Source of the DNA: Bacillota bacterium
Lineage (GTDB): Bacteria > Bacillota > Clostridia > Acetivibrionales > DSM-1351
DNA: 15,942 nucleotides
Direction: 5' to 3'
Assembly (NCBI GenBank): GCA_023397905.1
Contig: JAEWSZ010000205.1
Coordinates: 1 to 15,942 of the forward strand
Positions 1 to 5,728 of the stretch are shown one piece after another. The notes under the pieces are model-generated. The model was given only the letters and a program-made list of their open reading frames with translations, did not search any database and was not told the origin of the DNA. The position numbers and the translations under genes are program-made. Each line of letters starts with the position of its first letter. The first letter of the stretch is position 1.

Positions 1-872
1 CTTCCATTGCCGATCCGCTGGAGGCCGGTACGGATTCGGCAGATGATAAATATGCGGTCTGCTTCAAAAACGTAAATTTTTCATATGACAGCTCGGCGGA
101 ATACGCTTTGAAAAATATCAATATTAATATTGAAAAAGGTCAGATGATCGGAATCATTGGCTCCACAGGCTCAGGAAAATCGACGCTGATAAATCTCATA
201 GCCAGGTTCTATGATGCCACCGAAGGAGCTGTAATTGTAAATGGGGCGGATGTAAAAAAACATAAACAGCATGAATTGAGAAGCAGGATAGGCATGGTAC
301 CTCAGAAATCGGTGCTTTTTTCCGGAACCATAGAAGAGAACCTGAAATGGGGAAATGAAAATGCGTCGTATGAGGATATAGTCAGCGCCGCCAGGATTGC
401 GCAGGCCTATGAATTCATAGAAAAGAAGCCGGAGGGCTTTCAGACGGTTATATCCCAGGGGGGAGCAAACCTTTCCGGCGGTCAGCGGCAGAGGCTGGCA
501 ATTGCCAGAGCCCTGGTGAGAAAACCTGAAATACTGATACTGGATGACAGCTCCAGCGCACTTGACTATGCAACGGATGCCCGGTTGCGAAAAGAGTTGA
601 AAGAGAACCTGACGGCGCTGACTGTGATCATGGTCACCCAGAGGGTGGCCGCCATCCGGAACGCAGATATGATCATCGTTCTTGAGGATGGGGAGATAGC
701 GGGTATGGGCACAAACGACCATTTGATGGAAACCTGCCCGGTCTATATTGAACTGGTAAACAGCCAGGACCAGACAAATACACCGGAGAATGGGCAAAAC
801 TCCAAACAGGGGGCCGGAGGTACTGCGGAGCTTTCCGTTCCGGAAGAAGGAAGCGGGGTGGCTCACATATGA
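1..872 (+). CDS. ABC exporter subunit, C-terminal part (degenerate ATPase half of a heterodimer); 5' end outside window
   Basis: The frame is open from base 3 with no stop, so the gene begins upstream; 289 residues are visible and the membrane domain is missing. What remains is an ABC nucleotide-binding domain: A-loop FSY near base 80, Walker A GSTGSGKS (159-182), Q-loop VPQKS, canonical signature NLSGGQ (468-485), Walker B LILDD and D-loop SSALD. Two key positions are altered: the catalytic Glu after Walker B is Asp (546-548), and the switch His is Gln in VTQR (639-641). These changes are typical of the inactive-site subunit in heterodimeric type IV exporters such as TM287/288 and BmrCD. The stop overlaps the next gene by 4 bases (ATGA), so the two are translationally coupled. 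The substrate cannot be read from this; drug, lipid or peptide export is usual for the family. The TTG at 108 is internal and is not the start. Confidence 0.95.
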   Translation, partial: SIADPLEAGTDSADDKYAVCFKNVNFSYDSSAEYALKNININIEKGQMIGIIGSTGSGKSTLINLIARFYDATEGAVIVNGADVKKHKQHELRSRIGMVPQKSVLFSGTIEENLKWGNENASYEDIVSAARIAQAYEFIEKKPEGFQTVISQGGANLSGGQRQRLAIARALVRKPEILILDDSSSALDYATDARLRKELKENLTALTVIMVTQRVAAIRNADMIIVLEDGEIAGMGTNDHLMETCPVYIELVNSQDQTNTPENGQNSKQGAGGTAELSVPEEGSGVAHI

Positions 873-2608
873 AGAAAAGTGTAATAGGGCGCCTGTACAA
901 ATATATAGCAAAAAACAGGCTTTGTTTGACAGGTGCATTGATTTGCGCGGTATTCAGCAATATACTCATGATCGCGGGCCCGTACATCATAGGAAAAGGC
1001 GTCGACAGCATAACAGGCAGGGGAAGTGTTGATTTTAACAGGATACTGCACATTATTATAATAATAATCGGCTTATATATAATAAGCGCGCTTTTTCAGT
1101 GGTGCCTGCAGGTGCTTACAAGCATACTGGCAAACAGAACTGTGGAGGAACTGAGAAAGGACGTATTTCTGCATATATCAAAAATGCCGCTGGAGTACTT
1201 TGACAGAAATCCTCACGGCGATATAATGGCAAGGCTGACAAGTGACATTGAGTACATTTCTGAGGGGATTTTCCAGTCGGTTACCCAATTCATTACCGGC
1301 ATCATCTCAATAGTGGGCTCGCTGGTGTTCATGTTCATTCTTGACCCCATAATCACGCTGGTGGTAATAGTAATGACCCCCGTTACATTTTTCATTGCCT
1401 CCTTTATTACAAAGCGTTCATCGAAGATGTTCAGGGAACAGTCAAAATTAAACGGCGAGTTGAACGGATTTATCGAGGAAATGATAGGAAATCAAAAGGT
1501 GATAAAAGCCTTTAACTACGAGGAACGCGCCCAGGCCAGATTTGAAGAGATAAACGGCAGGCTGTACACCACAGGCAGGTGGGCACAGTTCTATTCATCG
1601 CTGGTAAACCCGTCAACCCGGCTGGTAAACAACATTACCTATGTCCTTCTGGGGTTGACAGGCGGCATTGCGGCTCTGGCGGGCCGTCTCAGCATTGGCT
1701 ATATTTCCAGCTTTTTGACCTATTCGACTTACTTCTCGCAGCCGATAAATAATATAACAAGTGTCACCACTCAGCTTCAGTCGGCAGTGGCATCGGCTCA
1801 AAGAGTGTTTGCGGTCCTGGACGGCGAGGCCGAGAAGCCGGAAGGGGAGGACATGGTCCAATTGAAGAATTCCCAGGGAAATGTGGAATTTGATGACGTG
1901 TCATTTTCATATACTCCCGACGTACCTTTAATAAGGAATTTCAGCCTTGATGTAAAAAAAGGTACGAGAATTGCAATCGTAGGGCCAACCGGCGCAGGCA
2001 AAACAACACTGGTAAATTTGCTGATGAGGTTTTATGATGTAAATAGCGGGAATATATATATTGACAATAACAATATCAAAAATTTAACAAAGGACAGCCT
2101 CAGAAAGTCCTTTGGCATGGTATTGCAGGACACCTGGCTGTTCATGGGGACCATAAGGGAAAACATCATTTACGGCAAGCCAGGCGCCACAGAAGAAGAG
2201 GTCATACAGGCGGCAAAATCGGCCAATGCACACAGCTTTATAAAGAGGCTGCCAAAGGGATATGACACTGAGTTGACCGAGGGAGGGGGCAACCTGTCGC
2301 AAGGCCAGAGACAGCTTTTGACAATAGCCAGAGTAATGCTGGTCATACCTCCCATGCTGATACTTGACGAGGCTACCAGCAGTGTGGACACCAGGACGGA
2401 GCTGAATATTCAGAAGGCTTTTCTCAGGATGATGGAGGGCAGGACAAGCTTTATAATAGCTCACAGGCTATCCACCATAAGAGAGGCGGATTTGATTCTG
2501 GTTCTTGACAGGGGGCAGATAGTGGAGCAGGGCAGTCATGAAGAGCTTCTGGAAAAAGGCGGTTTTTATAAAAAGCTCTATTACAGCCAGTATGAAAATG
2601 AGGAGTAG
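869..2608 (+). CDS. ABC exporter subunit, full TMD-NBD (catalytic partner of the upstream gene)
   Basis: A full-length 579-residue half-transporter. Residues about 20-320 form the six-helix exporter membrane domain, with several hydrophobic segments and the coupling-helix-like stretch EMIGNQKVIKAFNYEERA. The NBD follows from about 340: A-loop FSYTPD, Walker A GPTGAGKT (from residue 372), Q-loop VLQDT, Walker B LILDEA with catalytic Glu501, D-loop SSVD, and switch His532 in IAHRLSTI. The signature motif deviates: LSQGQ instead of LSGGQ, with Gln478 encoded at 2300-2302. In a head-to-tail NBD dimer this altered signature faces the Walker A/B of the upstream subunit, which itself carries the Asp and Gln changes. 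One ATP site is therefore predicted degenerate and the other fully canonical. The ATG overlaps the previous stop; the purine-rich GGAAGAAGGAAGCGG stretch just upstream may act as ribosome binding site. It very likely forms an inner-membrane exporter with its neighbour. Confidence 0.96.
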   Translation: MKKSVIGRLYKYIAKNRLCLTGALICAVFSNILMIAGPYIIGKGVDSITGRGSVDFNRILHIIIIIIGLYIISALFQWCLQVLTSILANRTVEELRKDVFLHISKMPLEYFDRNPHGDIMARLTSDIEYISEGIFQSVTQFITGIISIVGSLVFMFILDPIITLVVIVMTPVTFFIASFITKRSSKMFREQSKLNGELNGFIEEMIGNQKVIKAFNYEERAQARFEEINGRLYTTGRWAQFYSSLVNPSTRLVNNITYVLLGLTGGIAALAGRLSIGYISSFLTYSTYFSQPINNITSVTTQLQSAVASAQRVFAVLDGEAEKPEGEDMVQLKNSQGNVEFDDVSFSYTPDVPLIRNFSLDVKKGTRIAIVGPTGAGKTTLVNLLMRFYDVNSGNIYIDNNNIKNLTKDSLRKSFGMVLQDTWLFMGTIRENIIYGKPGATEEEVIQAAKSANAHSFIKRLPKGYDTELTEGGGNLSQGQRQLLTIARVMLVIPPMLILDEATSSVDTRTELNIQKAFLRMMEGRTSFIIAHRLSTIREADLILVLDRGQIVEQGSHEELLEKGGFYKKLYYSQYENEE

Positions 2609-2869
2609 AGAGGAAGAATTCAGGAGTCAGAAATCAGGATTCGGAATGAAAGGCAGAATGCAGGAGCTGGGATTCTGGATTCGGAATGAAAGTGGAAGGC
2701 GGAAATGCAGTAGTTTAGGAGTACAGAAGTATAGAATTCAGAATAAAAACCATACGGAAGTTTGGGATATAGGATAAACCTTTAGGCGGAATTCGGGATC
2801 CGGAAATACTTGGGCAGGAATGGGATTTGTGAGCATGTGCCGGTTTCTGAAATAACGGGGGTGATTTTT
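2609..2869. repeat. Purine-rich spacer with degenerate GAATTC/GGATTCGGAATG repeats
   Basis: Between the exporter stop and the next start the sequence is strongly G/A-biased and made of short related units (AATTCAGGAGTCAGAA, ATTCGGAATGAAAG, GAATTCAGAATA, GGAATTCGGGATCCGG). The 16-mer GGATTCGGAATGAAAG occurs exactly twice, at 2637-2652 and 2677-2692, 40 bp apart. A relative of the same word family lies at 13201-13240. I find no convincing gene here: the plus-strand open frame at 2538-2777 has repeat-like composition and no SD. It looks like degenerate intergenic repeat DNA of unknown origin. Confidence 0.6.
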
Positions 2870-3667
2870 ATGGAGAAGTTGTTTGAGAACTATAAATTGC
2901 ATAAAAAGTTGCTTGTTGAGGCATTGGTGGAGAAAGATTATCTGGAAATATACAAATTTCCCCTGCTCAAAAACGATTTTATTATAAAGCTTGGAGAACC
3001 CAGGTATGAGCTTCACAAACTGGAACTGGACATTGCCAAAACCAAATTGAAGCTGGAGATGATGCAGGTGTGCATTCAATTTCAGATCCCCATAGATGCG
3101 GAACATATAGAACGGACACTCCAGAAGGAGTTTGAGAAGCATTTCAATATACTTAGAATGATGAAAAGGGAAATAGACAATGTCCGCAGCCTTGGGGAAG
3201 AAAATGAGAGTATTCACAAAAATGCCCGGGAGCTTAAAGAACTGTATCTGACAATAGCCAGCTTTGTCCATCCGGAATTGATCTGCGGCGATGGCCGGAA
3301 CATCAGGGAGAGAATCTGGAAGGCCACCAGGGAAGCCTATGAAAAAAGAGATACCGCAAAATTGAAAAGGCTCTATAAAAAGACATTGGGAGAATTTAAA
3401 GGTATGTGTGAGATACAGGGAAATCAGAAAGAGCTGACTAAAGCTGTACGTTCCATGAAGACCAAAACCAGGGATGTTCAGACTGAGATAGAAAAGTTGA
3501 AGAAACAGTTCCCCTTTAATGAGGCAAAGCTGCTTGAAGATGACGACGCCATTGAAAAATTCAGAAAGGATATCGACCTGGATATTAAAATCGCGCGGGA
3601 ATTGCTGGACAAACTTGAAAAACAGATACTTGAAAAGCTGCCGCCTCCGGGTGATCTGCTGAATTAA
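2870..3667 (+). CDS. Helical protein with a divergent J-domain-like segment (HPE motif), function unknown
   Basis: 265 residues from ATG 2870, which follows GGGGGTG at a suitable distance; the in-frame TTG at 2810 lies in repeat DNA and is unlikely. The protein is charged (Lys/Glu rich), has no signal peptide or membrane segment, and is predicted almost entirely helical. Residues 45-110 and 185-255 have coiled-coil character. Residues about 124-170, ELYLTIASFVHPELICGD... then IWKATREAYEKRDTAKLKRLY, resemble the helix II/HPD/helix III layout of DnaJ-type domains found in some Firmicutes hypothetical proteins (LYRxIAKxLHPD...W..A..AY...D). Here the invariant Asp is Glu (HPE, residues 134-136), so DnaK stimulation is doubtful. 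The gene stands alone and is followed by a perfect hairpin at 3676-3720. It is cytosolic; a co-chaperone-like or scaffold role is inference only. Confidence 0.85.
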   Translation: MEKLFENYKLHKKLLVEALVEKDYLEIYKFPLLKNDFIIKLGEPRYELHKLELDIAKTKLKLEMMQVCIQFQIPIDAEHIERTLQKEFEKHFNILRMMKREIDNVRSLGEENESIHKNARELKELYLTIASFVHPELICGDGRNIRERIWKATREAYEKRDTAKLKRLYKKTLGEFKGMCEIQGNQKELTKAVRSMKTKTRDVQTEIEKLKKQFPFNEAKLLEDDDAIEKFRKDIDLDIKIARELLDKLEKQILEKLPPPGDLLN

Positions 3668-3675
3668 AAAGCAAG

Positions 3676-3720
3676 TAATAAAAGGTAATTTAATTAAATC
3701 TATTAAATTACCTTTTATTA
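3676..3720. terminator. Perfect 19-bp AT-rich hairpin between convergent genes
   Basis: Arms 3676-3694 and 3702-3720 are exact reverse complements around a 7-base loop (TAAATCT). It begins 8 bases after the stop of the 2870-3667 gene. There is no clean T tract beyond the plus-strand arm, although the arm itself ends CCTTTTATTA; on the minus strand CTTGCTTTTTAATTC follows. It most likely works as a terminator in both directions between the convergent helical-protein gene and the PadR operon. Confidence 0.65.
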
Positions 3721-3726
3721 CCAAAA

Positions 3727-3873
3727 TCAATTACGGTTGAAAGCCCTTTGCTTTCCAGGCGAATATTGCTTTTAAGCCGGCTTTCAACGCAGTTTGGGTT
3801 TGTATGATTTTTTATACTTCAGGAGGCTTTAGCCTCAAACCCAAACTATCGGCTTTCAGCCGATAGTAATTGA
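3727..3873. repeat. 147-bp nested inverted-repeat (cloverleaf-like) element
   Basis: Six sets of complementary arms nest without conflict. The outer stem is TCAATTAC (3727-3734) with GTAATTGA (3866-3873). Arm 1 is GTTGAAAGCC (3736-3745) with GGCTTTCAAC (3779-3788). Arm 2 is AGTTTGGGTTTG (3791-3802) with CAAACCCAAACT (3836-3847); inside it sit GTAT/ATAC and AGGCT/AGCCT (3824-3828 with 3831-3835). Arm 3 is ACTATCGGCT (3845-3854) with AGCCGATAGT (3858-3867) and a TTC loop; its first and last bases overlap neighbouring stems. No protein is encoded. GGCT-TT-AGCC-type hairpins occur in the ends of IS200/IS605-family elements, so a non-autonomous remnant is possible; a structured RNA at the 3' end of the minus-strand operon is the alternative. 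Confidence 0.7.
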
Positions 3874-3887
3874 GTGTGTTATGCGGT

Positions 3888-4427
3888 TTAGTTGCCGTAC
3901 CCGTCATTTGTGTAAATTTCCTTATCATGGGCGTCGAAGCCCTGGATCCGGGTTAAATGTATGCTGGTATCTCCGGGGCTTTCCCAGGTAAAAAGGAACA
4001 GGTTGCCGTAGAAATCCGTCTGGGCTTTGGTTTCGCCATTGCTCAAGGTTATCCGGACTTTTTGGACTCTTTTGTCGTTTACAGCTCCGTACACTTGGCA
4101 ATATTGATCTGATACATGCCAGGTATAATCCAGTGCGTACTCTTCCTTGTTTTTAAACCCGACGGGCTGAGTCCCGAAGCTCCAGAAGAGTAACAGGCTC
4201 CTTTTAACTGTGTTGCAGGATATCCATTTATCATATTTGCAGAGTATGTATTTTCCTTTTTCATAATTCTCCGTATGTATGACCTGGGAAGGTCCGTAAT
4301 GGATACTTCGTTCAGAGTGTTCATGGGCTGACAGCGGGGTAAGATACAGATTTGAACACCGGAAAAATATAAAAAACATTACGGCAATGATAAAAATATT
4401 TCTTATAAGCTTTTTAGATCGGATCAT
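3888..4427 (-). CDS. Small membrane-anchored or secreted protein of unknown function, third gene of the PadR operon
   Basis: 179 residues. The start ATG lies 6 bases after the stop of the upstream HAAS-type gene, with GAGGTGAGG as ribosome binding site, so the two are co-transcribed and probably coupled. The N-terminus is MIRSKKLIRN followed by a hydrophobic stretch (about residues 10-22), which fits a signal anchor. The Cys after it (FFRCSN) does not make a convincing lipobox. The remaining ~150 residues are a soluble, aromatic-rich, beta-type sequence with four Cys, ending in a tail like YTNDGYGN. I recognise no catalytic motif and no named family. Given its partners, an extracytoplasmic accessory to the HAAS protein is plausible, but this is inference. 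Confidence 0.85.
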   Translation of the reverse strand: MIRSKKLIRNIFIIAVMFFIFFRCSNLYLTPLSAHEHSERSIHYGPSQVIHTENYEKGKYILCKYDKWISCNTVKRSLLLFWSFGTQPVGFKNKEEYALDYTWHVSDQYCQVYGAVNDKRVQKVRITLSNGETKAQTDFYGNLFLFTWESPGDTSIHLTRIQGFDAHDKEIYTNDGYGN

Positions 4428-4433
4428 TCTGCC

Positions 4434-5126
4434 TCACCTCTTCAATGGAATCTCAATTTTATAGCTGCGGTTGTAGCTGTCATAGGAAATTATCAGTTTA
4501 TTTGCCTGCGGGTTAAAGTTATCAACCGATCTGACGCCTTTTGAAACAATGCCGTTGCTGGAGGACTCAGAACCGTCAAAATATTCATTGCCCAGATCAT
4601 CCCTTATAGTGCCTATATTGCCCAGGGACCAGCCTGAGCGGAATATCAGCTTCTCGTGGTGTTCATATGCAATGTGCATGGTGCCGGATTTATCCAGAAC
4701 AATTTTCTGGAATTTGATAAGTGTATCATCCAGCCGGACGGTTTCGTTTACGTCGATGCTGTAAACTATCCGGGAGTCAGGGATACTGTTGATGGGACTG
4801 CTTTTGAATGACATCAGTATTTTGGGACCCACTAAGGAAAGATTTAAGAGCACAATGGCAATAACTATAAGATTTGTCATTATCCAGAGCCAGCCTATTA
4901 GGGGATGGTGCTGCCTGTTGAGCTCCTGCCCGATTTGCCTGGCGTCTCCCATGTCAGATACGGCAAGCTTTTCTGCAGATACTCTGTCATGGCCAATTTC
5001 CATATAGAAATCTCTCTTGTCATTTATGTGGGCTTCAAGTTCACTTTTTATGCCGGTCTTATCAAAGGGAAATTTGACACGGGACATGATCTGCTCCAGA
5101 AAATCCCTGGTCTCAGGCAAAAGCAT
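4434..5126 (-). CDS. HAAS/DUF1700-like membrane protein, PadR-associated
   Basis: About 230 residues. The N-terminal part (1-75), MLLPETRDFLEQIMSRVKF...IKSELEAHINDKRDFYMEIGHDRVSAEKLAVSDMGDARQIGQELNRQHH, matches the HAAS/DUF1700-like helical module (also called permease prefix domain) that typically sits next to PadR regulators. One membrane helix follows (about 82-103, LIGWLWIMTNLIVIAIVLLNLSL). The last ~125 residues are an extracytoplasmic beta-rich region with many Asp/Ser/Asn. ATG 5126 is chosen because GGTGG lies just upstream and family members usually begin near this point; an in-frame GTG at 5138 would add four residues. Either start lies inside the padR gene, so translation is coupled. 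In known pairs the HAAS protein is thought to sense envelope state; its partner and signal here are unknown. Confidence 0.85.
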   Translation of the reverse strand: MLLPETRDFLEQIMSRVKFPFDKTGIKSELEAHINDKRDFYMEIGHDRVSAEKLAVSDMGDARQIGQELNRQHHPLIGWLWIMTNLIVIAIVLLNLSLVGPKILMSFKSSPINSIPDSRIVYSIDVNETVRLDDTLIKFQKIVLDKSGTMHIAYEHHEKLIFRSGWSLGNIGTIRDDLGNEYFDGSESSSNGIVSKGVRSVDNFNPQANKLIISYDSYNRSYKIEIPLKR

Positions 5127-5457
5127 TTGCTTCACCACCCAATACTTTTTTTACGGAGTCGGAGAATATCTGCCATTTTTCTGATTCCTCCGCCAGCTGT
5201 TTTTTTCCTTTGTTGGTGATCTGATAATATTTCCGCTCTTTGCCGTTATCCCCCTTGAATATGTAGGATTTCACAAATCCACTGTTTTCCAGCTTGTGAA
5301 GAACGGGATACAGGGTTCCCTCCTTGAATTGAAAAACATTGTCGGAGCGGGTTTCCAGTTCTTTGATTATTTCGTAGCCGTACCGGTCTTTTTCCTGAAT
5401 AAGGGTCAACACCATGAGCAGGGTGCTTCCGCCTAAAAGTCCTTTATCAAGCTTCAT
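5113..5457 (-). CDS. PadR-family transcriptional regulator
   Basis: 114 residues, the usual size of the short PadR subfamily 1. The winged-helix domain is clear: LLGGSTLLMVLTLIQEKDRYGYEIIKELE, then FQFKEGTLYPVLHKLENSGFVKSY, then the wing KGDNGKERKYYQITNKGKKQLAEE; a short C-terminal dimerisation helix follows (WQIFSDSVKKVL). The start ATG is preceded by AAGGAGGT at 5471-5478. It is the first gene of an operon with the HAAS protein (overlapping) and the small membrane protein. PadR proteins usually repress their own operon by binding ATGT...ACAT dyads. Exactly such a site lies over the promoter (5526-5570), so autorepression is strongly suggested. The inducer is unknown; small phenolics, drugs or cell-envelope stress are usual in the family. 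Confidence 0.95.
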   Translation of the reverse strand: MKLDKGLLGGSTLLMVLTLIQEKDRYGYEIIKELETRSDNVFQFKEGTLYPVLHKLENSGFVKSYIFKGDNGKERKYYQITNKGKKQLAEESEKWQIFSDSVKKVLGGEANAFA

Positions 5458-5487
5458 ACCTTTCTCCGTAACCTCCTTGATATCAAT

Positions 5488-5511
5488 GGTAATCAGGGAA
5501 TCCTGATTACC
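5488..5511 (-). other. 10-bp hairpin in the leader of the PadR operon
   Basis: GGTAATCAGG (5488-5497) and CCTGATTACC (5502-5511) are exact reverse complements around a 4-base loop. The hairpin lies in the predicted 5' untranslated leader, between the start point near 5540 and the SD at 5471-5478. There is no T tract, so it is not a normal terminator. It may stabilise the mRNA, affect translation or be a second operator dyad. Confidence 0.7.
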
Positions 5512-5525
5512 GTAATTTAAAAAGA

Positions 5526-5570
5526 ATACCTTGATGATCTATGTATAGTATACATAGATCATCAAGGTAT
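5526..5570 (-). promoter_or_regulatory. 45-bp perfect palindrome, predicted PadR operator
   Basis: Arms 5526-5547 and 5549-5570 are exact reverse complements around a single central G (22 bp per arm). The core reads ATGTATAGTATACAT (5541-5555), the ATGT...ACAT dyad typical of PadR operators. It covers the -10 box and nearly the whole spacer of the operon promoter, so bound PadR would exclude RNA polymerase. It is longer than needed for one PadR dimer, which suggests two dimers or another binder. Confidence 0.88.
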
Positions 5571-5575
5571 GTCAA
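5547..5575 (-). promoter_or_regulatory. Sigma-A promoter of the PadR operon
   Basis: On the minus strand a perfect -35 TTGACA (plus-strand 5570-5575) is followed after exactly 17 bp by -10 TATACT (5547-5552), 5 of 6 matches to consensus. Transcription should start near 5540, about 85 bases before the padR ATG. This is one of the strongest promoters in the window and is nearly buried in the palindromic operator, as expected for a gene kept off by its own product. Confidence 0.85.
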
Positions 5576-5663
5576 GGAGTTATTTTTCAGTCAACTATTA
5601 AGATATCTGCAAAAAATACTTTTCTTATTAAGCGTAAAAGGATATTGAACTAAATAATTTTTG

Positions 5664-5701
5664 TAATAAAAAAGGGACAATTCTCATTAAAGAAATGTCC
5701 C
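5664..5701 (-). terminator. Rho-independent terminator of the methyltransferase operon
   Basis: Read on the minus strand: GGGACATTTCT (plus 5691-5701), a short loop, then AGAATTGTCCC (5674-5684) followed by TTTTTTATTA. The 11-bp stem has one mismatch. It lies 28 bases past the stop of the methyltransferase gene. The remaining 5571-5663 is AT-rich with nothing recognisable. Confidence 0.88.
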
Positions 5702-5728
5702 GGTACAAATTCAATATAGGATATATTG

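Noticed and set aside
171..938. 255-codon minus-strand open frame opposite the first ABC gene
   Set aside because: It is a mirror frame of a well-supported NBD with all motifs on the plus strand; no family resemblance was seen.
2637..2692. CRISPR-like repeat pair
   Set aside because: Only two 16-bp copies with a 24-bp spacer of the same purine-rich composition; no array and no cas genes.
2738..3730. 330-codon minus-strand open frame
   Set aside because: It is antisense to the 2870-3667 gene and runs through the hairpin and the repeat spacer. It is rich in Phe/Leu/Ile/His as mirror frames of Lys/Glu-rich genes are, has no SD and no recognisable domain.
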